A program made the translations under genes and the position numbers. The notes under the pieces were generated by a model. The model made no database searches, had not been told where the DNA came from, and saw nothing but the letters and a program-made list of their open reading frames with translations. From Bordetella bronchialis (GTDB lineage Bacteria; Pseudomonadota; Gammaproteobacteria; Burkholderiales; Burkholderiaceae_B), in contig NZ_CP016170.1 in the NCBI RefSeq assembly GCF_001676705.1, positions 3,472,001 to 3,536,000 on the forward strand: a DNA stretch of 64,000 nucleotides, written 5' to 3'. Numbering within the stretch: the stretch's first letter is position 1; each line of letters starts with the position of its first letter. Shown here one piece after another: positions 40,874 through 48,708 of this stretch.

Positions 40874-42472
40874 CTACGCCCGACGCGCATCCTCCAGGAT
40901 CATATCGGCCGCCTTCTCCGCCACCATCATCACCGCCGCCTGTGTATTACCCGACACCATGGACGGCATCACGGACGCATCCACCACGCGCAAGCCGGCT
41001 ATCCCCCGCACGCGCAGCCGGGGATCGGTCACGGCGCCGTCGTCCGATCCCATGCGGCAGGTACCCACCGGGTGATAGATGGTCTGCCCATTCCAGCGGG
41101 CAAAATCCAGCCATTCGTCGTAGCTTTCAACCTGCTCACCGGGACTGGTCTCCTGCGCGACGTAACGCCGCAAAGCCGGCTGCCGCACGATGCGCCGCGC
41201 GATACGCATGGCTTCGACCAGGCAATTCCGGTCCGTCTCCGCATCCAGGAAGTTCGGACGGATTGCCGGTGGATCGTAAGGACTTGCCGTCCGGATATGG
41301 ATACTGCCCACCGACTCGGGGCGCAGCTGTGCCACGCCTATCGTCATGCCGGGATGACGATCCAGAATGCGTTCGGCCGCGTTCGCATAGCTGGCGTGCA
41401 CGAAAAAATACTGCGCGTCCGGCGTGGCCATGCCCGGTGCGGTCTTGACGAAACCATGGACCAGGCCCGTGCCCAGGGTCAGGATGCCGCGCCGCGCCGC
41501 ATAGTATTTGCCCAGCTCCTGCATCAGCCGCCAGCCGCGCGACATCTCGTTCAAGGTGACCGTGTCCTTGACACGCCAGTTCATGCGGGTCGCGTAGTGT
41601 TCCTGGTAGTTTTCCCCCACCCGCGGCAGCGCATGCACCAGCGGAATGCCCAGCGCCCGCAGGCGCTCCGGGTCGCCGATCCCCGACAGCTCCAGCAGCT
41701 GCGGCGATTGGACGGCGCCCATGCAGAGCAATGTCTCCACACGCGCGCGTGCCGTGGTCTCGTTCACGCCCTTGCGGTACTGCACGCCCACGCAGCGGCT
41801 GCCTTCGAACAGCAGGCGCGTCACCTGCGCGCCGTCGACGACGCGCAGATTGGAACGCCCGCGCACGGGATCCAGATAACCGTCCACCACCGTCCAGCGG
41901 CGCCCGCGATGCTGCAGCACCTGGTAGTAGCCGAAGCCCTCCTGCTCGCCCGCGTTGTAGTCCGGATTGTCGCGGTGGCCGTCCTGGCGCGCCGCCTCCA
42001 GGAATGCGTCGGACAAGGCAAAGCGCTCGCGCACCTGCACCACGTGCATGGGTCCGCCCTTGCCGCGCGAGGGACCGCCTTGCGGGTAGTCTTCCAGCTT
42101 GCGGAAATACGGTTCGACGTCGCGATATCCCCAGCCGCGCGCGCCGGCCCGCTCCCAGGCGTCGTAGTCGCCCGGCTGCCCGCGTACATAGATCCCGCCG
42201 TTGATCAGCGTGGAGCCCCCTACCCCCCGGCCGCGCGGCACGGAGATAACGCGGCCGTATACGTTTTCCTCCGGCTCGGTCTGGAAGCGCCAGTTGTAGA
42301 CTGGGTCCACCAGCAGCTTGCTGAAGCCCGCGGGTATCGACACCCACATATTGCCGCCGTCACGCCCGGCCTCCAGCATCAGCACGCGGTAGCGGCCGTC
42401 CGCGCTGAGGCGGTTGGCCAGAATGCAGCCGGCAGTGCCACCGCCGGCGATGATGTAGTCGTACTCGTCCAT
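40874..42472 (-). CDS. GMC-family FAD oxidoreductase
   Basis: 532 residues from the ATG at 42472 (MDEYDYIIAGGGTAGCILA). The N-terminal Rossmann motif GGGTAG and the GMC signature SVPRGRGVGGSTLINGGIYV (~80-99) bind FAD. The active-site His is in YHPVGTCRMG and the second catalytic residue (Asn) in SGNTQAAVM near the end. It oxidises an alcohol or polyol using flavin; choline dehydrogenase is the nearest well-known relative but the substrate is not fixed. It is the last gene of the operon with split transketolase and an AroE-like dehydrogenase. The 174-bp gap upstream holds an unusual 11-bp repeat. Confidence 0.93.
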   Translation of the reverse strand: MDEYDYIIAGGGTAGCILANRLSADGRYRVLMLEAGRDGGNMWVSIPAGFSKLLVDPVYNWRFQTEPEENVYGRVISVPRGRGVGGSTLINGGIYVRGQPGDYDAWERAGARGWGYRDVEPYFRKLEDYPQGGPSRGKGGPMHVVQVRERFALSDAFLEAARQDGHRDNPDYNAGEQEGFGYYQVLQHRGRRWTVVDGYLDPVRGRSNLRVVDGAQVTRLLFEGSRCVGVQYRKGVNETTARARVETLLCMGAVQSPQLLELSGIGDPERLRALGIPLVHALPRVGENYQEHYATRMNWRVKDTVTLNEMSRGWRLMQELGKYYAARRGILTLGTGLVHGFVKTAPGMATPDAQYFFVHASYANAAERILDRHPGMTIGVAQLRPESVGSIHIRTASPYDPPAIRPNFLDAETDRNCLVEAMRIARRIVRQPALRRYVAQETSPGEQVESYDEWLDFARWNGQTIYHPVGTCRMGSDDGAVTDPRLRVRGIAGLRVVDASVMPSMVSGNTQAAVMMVAEKAADMILEDARRA

Positions 42473-42508
42473 CGATAGTCCGATCCCCTTTGCGCGCGGC
42501 CAACGCAA

Positions 42509-42600
42509 CATCCGCAGGACCCGCGAGACATCCGCAGGGCATCCCCAGGGCATCCTTGAGACATCCTTGAGACATCCCGGAAGACGTCCGCAAGACATTC
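42509..42600 (-). repeat. 11-bp phased repeat (GGATGTCTCAA type)
   Basis: On the plus strand CATCC-like boxes start at 42529, 42540, 42551, 42562, 42573, 42585 and 42596, a period of 11 bp (one helical turn), with a further copy at 42509. On the coding strand of the operon the unit reads GGATGTCTCAA, twice perfectly. It lies 37-128 nt before the GMC start codon, between it and the AroE-like gene. The role is unknown; it could affect mRNA structure or bind a protein on one DNA face. Confidence 0.85.
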
Positions 42601-42646
42601 GCGCGGAACGCGTGGCGCCCCGCGCGTGCACGGCGGCCGCGCCCGC

Positions 42647-43447
42647 CTAGGAGGCCCGCGCCCCCAGGAAATCCGCCATCAGGGCGATCTGGGCGGCCAG
42701 CATCGGCGCGCCGTACTGGATGGCGCAGCCACGTTCCCGCGCGGCCAGCAGCAGCGCCGTTTCCCGCGGCTGCATGATGACCTCGCACACCAGCTGATGG
42801 GGCTCCAGGCGCGACACATCCAGCGGCAGCGCATCGCCCTGCCGCATCCCCAGCGACGTGGCATTGACCACCAGATCGTGGCCGGAGGGGTCCTGGGAAC
42901 CCACGCGCACGTCGGCGGAAGGATGCAGGGCCAGGATGCGCTGGCGCAGGTCCTCGGCCTTGGCGCGCGTCCGGTTGGCAACGGTCAGGCGCGCCACGCC
43001 CGCTCCCACCAGCGAGAAGGCGATGGCATTGGCCGCCCCGCCGGCGCCGGCCAGATAGGCCGTCCTGCCTTCCACCTGCCGGCCTTCCATGCGCAGTCCG
43101 CCGACGAAGCCATCGCCATCGAGCATGGTCGCGACGAGACGGCCATCGGCATCGCGGCGCACCACGTTGGCCGCGCCGATCTTGCGCGTCACGTCGGAGG
43201 CCTCGTCGCACAAGGCCAGGATGGCGGTTTTGTGCGGCACGGTGACGACCACGCCGCCCAGGTTCTCCATGCCGCGCAGGCCGGCCACGACGGCGGGCAG
43301 GTTGTCGGGCCGGACGTGCATGGGGATCATTACCCCATCGAAGCCGATGGCGGCGAAATGCTCGTTCAGCCGCTGCGGTGCCTGCACGTGATGGATGGGG
43401 TCGGCCAGGATGCCATATACCCGCGTCTTGCCGCTGATGGGCGTCAT
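42647..43447 (-). CDS. Shikimate dehydrogenase-like protein (AroE superfamily)
   Basis: 266 residues with the AroE layout. VTVPHK (~68-73) carries the catalytic Lys, the Asp of LDGDGFVGG (~109-117) pairs with it, AGAGGAANA (~134-142) binds NAD(P), and YGAPMLAAQ (~244-252) matches the substrate-binding Gln motif. The N-terminal substrate motif is altered: the usual HSxSP, whose two Ser hold the shikimate carboxylate, reads HVQAP here. So it probably acts on another polyol or cyclitol acid, not in aromatic amino acid synthesis. It overlaps the transketolase C-terminal gene by ATGA, which supports a catabolic role. Confidence 0.87.
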   Translation of the reverse strand: MTPISGKTRVYGILADPIHHVQAPQRLNEHFAAIGFDGVMIPMHVRPDNLPAVVAGLRGMENLGGVVVTVPHKTAILALCDEASDVTRKIGAANVVRRDADGRLVATMLDGDGFVGGLRMEGRQVEGRTAYLAGAGGAANAIAFSLVGAGVARLTVANRTRAKAEDLRQRILALHPSADVRVGSQDPSGHDLVVNATSLGMRQGDALPLDVSRLEPHQLVCEVIMQPRETALLLAARERGCAIQYGAPMLAAQIALMADFLGARAS

Positions 43448-44499
43448 CGTTCGTCTCCGTTTTTCTCGATCTGCTCCAGGACCACCTGCCGGATGCCGGC
43501 CGCGTCCAGCCTGTAATGCGCGTACAAGGCCGCCGGCGGCGCGATCAGGCTGTACGCATCATAAATCCCGTGCCGCGCCAGCCGGGTGCCGGTGCCCGCT
43601 TCGGCCAGCACCTCGGCCACGGCCGACCCCAGGCCGCCCAGCACGTTGTGCTCCTCCACGGTGATCATCAGCGGCGCCTGCCGGCTGGCCGCGAGCAGCG
43701 CATCGCGATCCAGCGGCTTGATGGTCGGCATGTCGATGACACCGACGGAATAGCCCTGTTGCCGCAGGGCCGCGGCGGCCTCGATCGCCGCGTGCACGGC
43801 GATGCCGCAGGCCACCAGCGTGGCGTCGCTGCCGGTGGCATGAACGATGGCCTTGCCGAAGACGAAAGGCCTGTCCACCGGATAGACCTGCGGATCGCGT
43901 CCGCGCCCGATGCGGAAGTAAATGGGTTCGGGCCAATCCACCGACGCCTTGATAGCCGCCGCCAGCTGCGGCCCATCGGCCGGCGACACCACCGTCAATC
44001 CCGCGATGGCGCGCATGGTGGAGATATCCTCCGTGGCGTGGTGGGAAGTGCCGTAAAAGCCCAAACTGATGCCCGTATGATGGCCGATCAGCCGCACGGG
44101 CAGCCGGGTGTAGGCGACGTCCATGCGGATCTGCTCGCAGCACAGCAGGCCCAGGAACGAGGCGAAGGTGGCAACGAAGGGGGTGTAGCCCAGCGTGGCC
44201 AGGCCCGCCGCGGCGGACACCATGTTCTGCTCGGAGATGCCGAACTGGATATACCGCTCCGGATACGCGGCGGCATAGCGGGCCAGGCCGTTGGAATGCT
44301 GCAGGTCCGCCGATCCCGCCACCACGGGATGGCCGGCGCGGGTCAGTTCGACCAGCGCGTCCGCCAGCCAGGCCAGCCCCGGCGTCACGGCGTTCAAGGC
44401 GCGGTATTGCCAGGACTCCGGCGACAGGGGCCGGCCACCCGCCATCGGCGCGGAGCCGCCCGTCCGGGAGCCGGCGCCCGTATGCGCGATATCGGTCAT
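43444..44499 (-). CDS. Transketolase-like C-terminal subunit
   Basis: 351 residues from the ATG at 44499. It holds the pyrimidine-binding domain of a split transketolase (VVAGSADLQHSNGLARYAAA, GISEQNMVSAAAGLATLGYTPF; the Glu of GISEQN activates thiamine diphosphate) and the C-terminal domain (VEEHNVLGGLGSAVAEVLAE). The partner N-terminal subunit is encoded 2 bp upstream; together they equal one full transketolase. Split transketolases occur in sugar and cyclitol catabolic clusters (for example apulose 4-phosphate transketolase). It moves a two-carbon ketol unit; the sugar here is unknown. Confidence 0.92.
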   Translation of the reverse strand: MTDIAHTGAGSRTGGSAPMAGGRPLSPESWQYRALNAVTPGLAWLADALVELTRAGHPVVAGSADLQHSNGLARYAAAYPERYIQFGISEQNMVSAAAGLATLGYTPFVATFASFLGLLCCEQIRMDVAYTRLPVRLIGHHTGISLGFYGTSHHATEDISTMRAIAGLTVVSPADGPQLAAAIKASVDWPEPIYFRIGRGRDPQVYPVDRPFVFGKAIVHATGSDATLVACGIAVHAAIEAAAALRQQGYSVGVIDMPTIKPLDRDALLAASRQAPLMITVEEHNVLGGLGSAVAEVLAEAGTGTRLARHGIYDAYSLIAPPAALYAHYRLDAAGIRQVVLEQIEKNGDER

Positions 44500-44501
44500 G
44501 T

Positions 44502-45389
44502 TCAGATCTCCCGCGCCATGATTTCCTCGATGGCGACACGCGCATCGGCGGGCGCCAGATAGCCCAGGTGCCAGCCCGGCTCGGTCTCCATGAAGCTGAC
44601 GCCCTTGCCCTTGACGGTGCGCGCGATCACGCAAGCCGGACCGGACCGCGCCGCATCGGACCTCAAGCCGCGCAACAAGGCCGTCAGGGCCGACAGGTCA
44701 TGCCCGTCGACCTCATGGACCTGCCAGCCGAAGGCCGACCATTTCTCTTTCAGGGACTCGACGCCGATGACGTCGTCGACTTTGCCGTCCAGCTGGTAGC
44801 CGTTGCGGTCGACGATGGCGATCAGGCGCGAGAGCTTGTGATGCGCGGCGAACAAGGCGGCCTCCCAGACCTGGCCTTCCTGCATTTCGCCGTCCCCCAG
44901 CATGACAAAGACGTTGAAATCGGCGCCCCGCATGCGGGCGCCGATGGCGATGCCGGCCCCGTTGGAGAGCGCATGGCCAATGGAGCCGGAGCTGAAGTCG
45001 ATGCCAGGAACCTTGGTCATGTCGGGATGGTCGCCCAGCGGGCTGCCCAGCCGCGTGTAGCCGTCCAGCATTTCCCGCGGGATGTAGTCCCAGTCCGCCA
45101 GCACGGGAAAAAGCCCGACGGCCGCATGCCCCTTGCCCATGAGAAAACGGTCGCGCCCTTCCCATCCGGGCTCGCCCCGCCTGAGCCGCATGACGCCGTA
45201 GTAGAGGGAGGCGAAAATTTCCGCGCAGGAGAAGACGGAGCTGTAGTGTCCGACTTTGGCGATTTCAATAAGCCGGATGGTTTCCAGCCGGATGAACCGC
45301 GCTTTCTCGCGCAGCGTGGCAAGTTCCTGCTCGCTGGGCCGGGCACCTTGCCGGGCATGCAGTGGCGCGCTTGGGTGGGGTTCGACCAT
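44502..45389 (-). CDS. Transketolase-like N-terminal subunit
   Basis: 295 residues, the thiamine diphosphate pyrophosphate-binding half of a transketolase. GKGHAAVGLFPVLAD (~89-103), GSIGHALSNGAGIAIGARM (~134-152) and the ThDP motif GDGEMQEGQVWEAALFAAHH (~164-183) are clear; NGYQLDGK closes the motif. It is the first gene of the operon tktN-tktC-aroE-like-GMC and is divergent from a GntR regulator. The promoter region at 45390-45522 holds the palindrome ATATATGATATAT. Confidence 0.93.
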   Translation of the reverse strand: MVEPHPSAPLHARQGARPSEQELATLREKARFIRLETIRLIEIAKVGHYSSVFSCAEIFASLYYGVMRLRRGEPGWEGRDRFLMGKGHAAVGLFPVLADWDYIPREMLDGYTRLGSPLGDHPDMTKVPGIDFSSGSIGHALSNGAGIAIGARMRGADFNVFVMLGDGEMQEGQVWEAALFAAHHKLSRLIAIVDRNGYQLDGKVDDVIGVESLKEKWSAFGWQVHEVDGHDLSALTALLRGLRSDAARSGPACVIARTVKGKGVSFMETEPGWHLGYLAPADARVAIEEIMAREI

Positions 45390-45431
45390 GCTGTTTGTCT
45401 CCAGTATGCGCGGTCCGTATTTTGGCTACGG

Positions 45432-45444
45432 ATATATGATATAT
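45432..45444. promoter_or_regulatory. Probable GntR operator 1 (ATATATGATATAT)
   Basis: A 13-bp near-palindrome in the divergent promoter between the transketolase operon and the GntR gene. A TATAAT at 45442-45447 overlaps it and could be the -10 of the GntR gene. The same 13-mer occurs in inverse orientation at 50622-50634. Autoregulation and repression of the operon by this GntR are inferred. Confidence 0.6.
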
Positions 45445-45522
45445 AATATAGCCACCTGACAGGAAAAATGCCACCGCACGCTAGAATTCCGTCCTTTCTT
45501 ACCAGCGGCCGGCCGTACGCCC

Positions 45523-46227
45523 ATGTCCAACCTCAAGCCCGTCAAAAAAGAGAACCTCTCGGTCCGGGTCTATACCGAGATCCGGGAAGCGCTCATCAAC
45601 GGGCAGTACGAACCGGGCGAGCGGCTGATCATCGGCGAGCTGGCACAGGAACTGGGTGTGTCCATCACGCCCGTACGCGAAGCGATCTTCCGGCTGATCA
45701 GCGAACAGGGGCTGGAGATGCAGGCGGCGACAGCCGTGTATGTGCCCTACGTCAATTCCGAGAAACTGCGCGAGATCCAGCAGATCCGCTTCCACCTGGA
45801 AGGCATGGGCGCGGCCGAGGCGGCCACCAAGATCACGCGGACGCAGCTGGACAAGCTGGTGGCGCTGCAGGAAGAGTTCATCGCCTGTACTTCCAGCGAT
45901 CCCAAGCGGGCCAGCTACCTGAATCGCAAGTTCCACTTCGCCATCCTGGAAGCGAGCCGGATGCCGATTCTGCGCAATACGGTGGAGTCGTTCTGGGTGA
46001 TCACCGGCCCTATCCTGAAGGTCTTTCACGTCAAGACGGCGGGACTAGACTACTCCGGCGGCCAGCATCGCCACGAAGCCGTCCTGGCGGCATTGAAGGC
46101 GCGCGACCCGGAGGGCGCCGCCAAGGCCATCCAGGCCGATCTGGTCTGGGGCGGCAAAATCATGATCGACTGGCTGGTCGAAAAAGAAAAAGAGCAAGAA
46201 GCCCTGGCGGCCGCAGCCAGCAAATAA
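45523..46227 (+). CDS. GntR-family regulator, FCD type
   Basis: 234 residues. The winged helix (~10-75) has PGERLIIGELAQELGVSITP and VREAIFRLISEQGL. The all-helical FCD ligand domain (~85-220) has NRKFHFAILEAS (~145-156; its Asn and His may bind metal) and GGQHRHEAVLAAL (~190-202) with further His ligands. FCD proteins sense small organic acids. It is divergent from the transketolase operon, and a copy of its likely operator also lies 5 kb away before the importer operon, so it may govern both. No other regulator lies in 40.8-56.4 kb. Confidence 0.93.
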   Translation: MSNLKPVKKENLSVRVYTEIREALINGQYEPGERLIIGELAQELGVSITPVREAIFRLISEQGLEMQAATAVYVPYVNSEKLREIQQIRFHLEGMGAAEAATKITRTQLDKLVALQEEFIACTSSDPKRASYLNRKFHFAILEASRMPILRNTVESFWVITGPILKVFHVKTAGLDYSGGQHRHEAVLAALKARDPEGAAKAIQADLVWGGKIMIDWLVEKEKEQEALAAAASK

Positions 46228-46286
46228 TCACAGCGTCGAGATACAGTGGGAAGGCTGCCAAGGTCTTTTTCATCGGGAAATCGGTG

Positions 46287-46654
46287 GATGCTGTCGTAGG
46301 TTGTCTTGCTCATGCCGTCCGTCGGGGGTGATGCCTGGCGTGTCCGGCCCGGCCGGGCGGTCCAGCGCCTTCGCGCTGGACTACCGCTGCGTCTTCCTCG
46401 TTCGGCGGCCGAACAGGCGTTGGCGTTCTTGCGGCTTTTTTGCCCGGCCGTCCTGCCTTCGGAAGCCCGCGCGCGCCCTCCGACGGGCCGGCCCCGCCAG
46501 GCATCACCCCCGCCGGACTCACGGCCTGCCTTAGCGGCGGGTGCTGCGGCGGTCTTGGTTCTTGGCCCTTCGTGGGCAGCGTTGGCGCGCTCAAGAAAGA
46601 ACTTCCGGTGCCCGTCGTTTTCGGGCCGCCCCGCGCGGCCCAAAAACGCCTACG
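46287..46654 (+). repeat. Left 368-bp inverted arm
   Basis: Runs from GATGCTGTCGTAGGTTGTCT to CAAAAACGCCTACG. By eye it differs from the right arm (reverse complement) at about 8 of 368 positions, with no gaps. The arm contains small palindromes such as GTTCGGCGGCCGAAC, and GGGCCG/CGGCCC with a 7-nt loop. Recombination between the arms would invert the ~640 bp between them. Confidence 0.92.
46324..46511. repeat. 188-bp sub-unit bounded by 17-bp inverted repeats (left arm)
   Basis: GGGGGTGATGCCTGGCG (46324-46340) returns as its exact reverse complement at 46495-46511. It looks like a repeat unit nested within the arm. Confidence 0.85.
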
Positions 46655-46732
46655 CGGCTTTGCGTGCGGAGGTTGCTCGAATGTGATCCGCGGGGATCGA
46701 AGCGAGATACTGGCCCTTGCAGAGGGGGGGAA

Positions 46733-46794
46733 CAAGGCGGTGTGGCGGGCCGCCAGCCGGCCCGCCACACCGTAGCACCGTGCCTTGCCACGGA
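46733..46794 (+). repeat. Left inner 62-bp inverted arm
   Basis: Identical by eye to the reverse complement of 47149-47210. It contains its own hairpin, TGTGGCGGGCCG and CGGCCCGCCACA around CCAGC, strong enough to fold in RNA on either strand. Confidence 0.9.
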
Positions 46795-46849
46795 TGTTCG
46801 CGATAGGCACGCCAGAGCTTGATAAGACGGTGCCGGCGTTATCAAGCGT

Positions 46850-47048
46850 GGCGGGACCGCGATATCAACCGGCGACGCTATCGAAATTTGGCGGGCTCGG
46901 GATATCGGCGAGGGACGCTATCGCGATCGGGCGGCATCGCAATATCAACGAGTGGCACTATCACAGCCAGGCAACATCGCCGATATCAACGAGTGGCACT
47001 ATCGCAATCAGGCAGCATCGGCGCCATACTAAGGGCGCTACCCGAACT
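46850..47048 (+). repeat. Five tandem 39-41-bp degenerate repeats
   Basis: Units start at 46850, 46890, 46929, 46969 and 47010. Each has the skeleton GGCnnCaTCGC-nATATCAACG-AGnGnC(A/G)CTATCGCAAT-C. Copies 3 and 4 are closest (AATATCAACGAGTGGCACTATC and GATATCAACGAGTGGCACTATC), while the outer copies are more diverged. The copies are contiguous, with no spacers. Confidence 0.85.
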
Positions 47049-47148
47049 AGAGGTCTATAGCGAAACCAGCGCGACGATGGGCACTGGCGAACCAACGAAA
47101 CACGCTATCCCACAACAGCGCTATCGACGGGCCGCGCCTATGCCAGCG

Positions 47149-47210
47149 TCCGTGGCAAGGCACGGTGCTACGGTGTGGCGGGCCGGCTGGCGGCCCGCCA
47201 CACCGCCTTG
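47149..47210 (-). repeat. Right inner 62-bp inverted arm
   Basis: Reverse complement of 46733-46794, including the hairpin GTGGCGGGCCG/CGGCCCGCCAC. About 350 bp with the tandem array lie between the two inner arms. Confidence 0.9.
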
Positions 47211-47290
47211 TCCCCCCCACCCTGGGGGCGTGGCACATCCACTCCGAATCCACGGCCTCCGCATACCAGCAACCGATGCACGCCCCACTA

Positions 47291-47658
47291 CGTAGGCATT
47301 TTTGGGCCGCGCGGGGCGGCCCAAAAATGACGGGCACCGGAAGTTCTTTCTCGAACTCGCCAACGCTGCCCACGAAGGGCCAAGAACCAAGACCGCCGCA
47401 GCACCCGCCGCTAAGGCAGGCCGTGAGTCCGGCGGGGGTGATGCCTGGCGGGGCCGGCCCGTCGGAGGGCGCGCGCGGGCTTCCGAAGGCAGGACGGCCG
47501 GGCAAAAAGGCCGCAAGAACGCCAACGCCTGTTCGGCCGCCGAACGAGGAAGACGCAGCGGTAGTCCAGCGCGAAGGCGCTGGACCGCCCGACCGGGCCG
47601 GACACGCCAGGCATCACCCCCGACGGACGGCATGAGCAAGACAACCTACGACAGCATC
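47291..47658 (-). repeat. Right 368-bp inverted arm
   Basis: Reverse complement of the left arm with about 8 differences. It ends in the sequence ACAACCTACGACAGCATC, which then continues as part of a 40-bp direct repeat. Confidence 0.92.
47434..47621. repeat. 188-bp sub-unit bounded by 17-bp inverted repeats (right arm)
   Basis: GGGGGTGATGCCTGGCG at 47434-47450 and its exact reverse complement at 47605-47621, mirroring the sub-unit in the left arm. Confidence 0.85.
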
Positions 47659-47755
47659 ATCACCGGACGCCACAAGCAAGACAACCTACGACAGCATCAT
47701 CACCGGACGCCACAAGCAAGACCACCTACGACACCATCATCCACCAGCCGCCATC
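47636..47755 (+). repeat. Three 40-bp direct repeats
   Basis: GCAAGACAACCTACGACAGC starts units at 47636 and 47676 (identical over 40 bp) and a diverged third at 47716. The first unit begins inside the right inverted arm, so the arm end seems to have been copied outward. 40 is not a multiple of 3, so this is not a coding repeat. Confidence 0.88.
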
Positions 47756-47772
47756 AGCAAAACCCCCGCAGT

Positions 47773-48708
47773 CTAGAAAGCAACCGCATTCCCACCCTTC
47801 AGCCCCAGCTTCTCCCTCGCATCATCCGGCGTAGCGATTTCCAGATTCAGCGCCTCCAGGATCGTACGTATCCGCTCCACCTGCACCCGGTTCGATTCCG
47901 CCAGCTGCCCCGGCCCTATCCACAAGGAATCCTCCAGGCCGACACGCACATTCGATCCCATCGCGGCCCCGATGGTGGCCAGGGGAATCTGGTTGCGACC
48001 CGCGCCCAGGATCGACCATTCGTAGTCGCCCCCGAACAGGCGATCCGCCGTCCGCTTCATATGCATCAGGTCCTCCGGATGCGGCCCGATGCCTCCCAGT
48101 ATCCCGAACACCGACTGGATGAACGGCGGCGATTTCACCAAGCCGCGGTCGACGAAGTGCTTCAGGTTGTACAGATGGCTGATGTCATAGCATTCGAACT
48201 CGAAGCGCGTCCCGTTGGCATTGCCGATGGAGAGGATCGTCTCGATATCCTGGTACGTATTGCGGAAAATCAGCGACCGGCTGTTTTCCAGATGCTCGCG
48301 TTCCCAATCGTGCTTGAACTCCTTGAAGCGCTCCAGCATCGGGAACAGGCCGAAATTCATCGAGCCCATATTCAGGGAGGCGACCTCGGGCTTGAACGTC
48401 GCCGCCGGCCGCATGCGTTCTTCCACCGTCATGTGGGGACTGCCGCCGGTGGTGATGTTGATCACCGCGTCCGACTCGTTCTTGATCCGTTTCAGGAAAG
48501 GCTCGAACAGCGCCGGATCCTGCGAAGGCTTGCCTGTCCGGGGATCGCGCGCATGCAGGTGCAGCACCGCCGCGCCCGCCCGCGCCGCGCCGATGGCGGC
48601 CTCGGCGATCTCGTCGGCCGTCACCGGCAAATGCGGCGACATGCTGGGCGTATGGATCGCACCCGTCACGGCGCAGGTAATGATTACCTTCTGCTTGGCT
48701 TTAGCCAT
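47773..48708 (-). CDS. BKACE-family beta-keto acid cleavage enzyme
   Basis: 311 residues (DUF849). BKACE enzymes split a beta-keto acid with acetyl-CoA, giving acetoacetate and a new CoA ester; 3-keto-5-aminohexanoate cleavage enzyme is the founder. Zinc ligands are in LHLHARDP (~49-56), and the Glu of GLEDSLWIG (~265) matches the third ligand. NITTGGSPHMTVEERM is also typical. The substrate varies across the family and cannot be read off. It is the last gene of a three-gene operon with a hydroxyacid dehydrogenase (overlap 8 nt), which would make the keto acid it cleaves. Confidence 0.93.
   Translation of the reverse strand: MAKAKQKVIITCAVTGAIHTPSMSPHLPVTADEIAEAAIGAARAGAAVLHLHARDPRTGKPSQDPALFEPFLKRIKNESDAVINITTGGSPHMTVEERMRPAATFKPEVASLNMGSMNFGLFPMLERFKEFKHDWEREHLENSRSLIFRNTYQDIETILSIGNANGTRFEFECYDISHLYNLKHFVDRGLVKSPPFIQSVFGILGGIGPHPEDLMHMKRTADRLFGGDYEWSILGAGRNQIPLATIGAAMGSNVRVGLEDSLWIGPGQLAESNRVQVERIRTILEALNLEIATPDDAREKLGLKGGNAVAF

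Larger units (their letters stand above)
46228..47772. other. 1.5-kb gene-free block of nested repeats
   Basis: No convincing protein gene lies here. Open frames run through the arms in several frames at once, as GC-rich non-coding DNA does, and they are interrupted by repeats whose lengths are not multiples of three. From outside to inside: 368-bp inverted arms (46287-46654, 47291-47658), 62-bp inverted arms (46733-46794, 47149-47210), and a central tandem array (46850-47048). A 40-bp direct repeat trails the right arm. The block separates the GntR gene from the BKACE gene, which lie on opposite strands and converge on it. It may be a mobile or structural element; no transposase is present and target duplications are not evident. 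Confidence 0.8.

Noticed and set aside
46850..47048. CRISPR array
   Set aside because: The repeats are contiguous and degenerate with no unique spacers, and no cas gene is in the window.
46301..47640. Several open frames of 75-200 codons in the repeat block, some starting MSKTTYDSI or MGRAGRP
   Set aside because: The arms are open in several frames on both strands, the products are low-complexity Arg/Ala/Pro-rich, and frames are broken by 40-bp repeats. I treat them as non-coding.
46228..47772. Insertion sequence or prophage remnant
   Set aside because: No transposase, integrase or phage gene fragments could be read, and no target-site duplication was found at the block edges.
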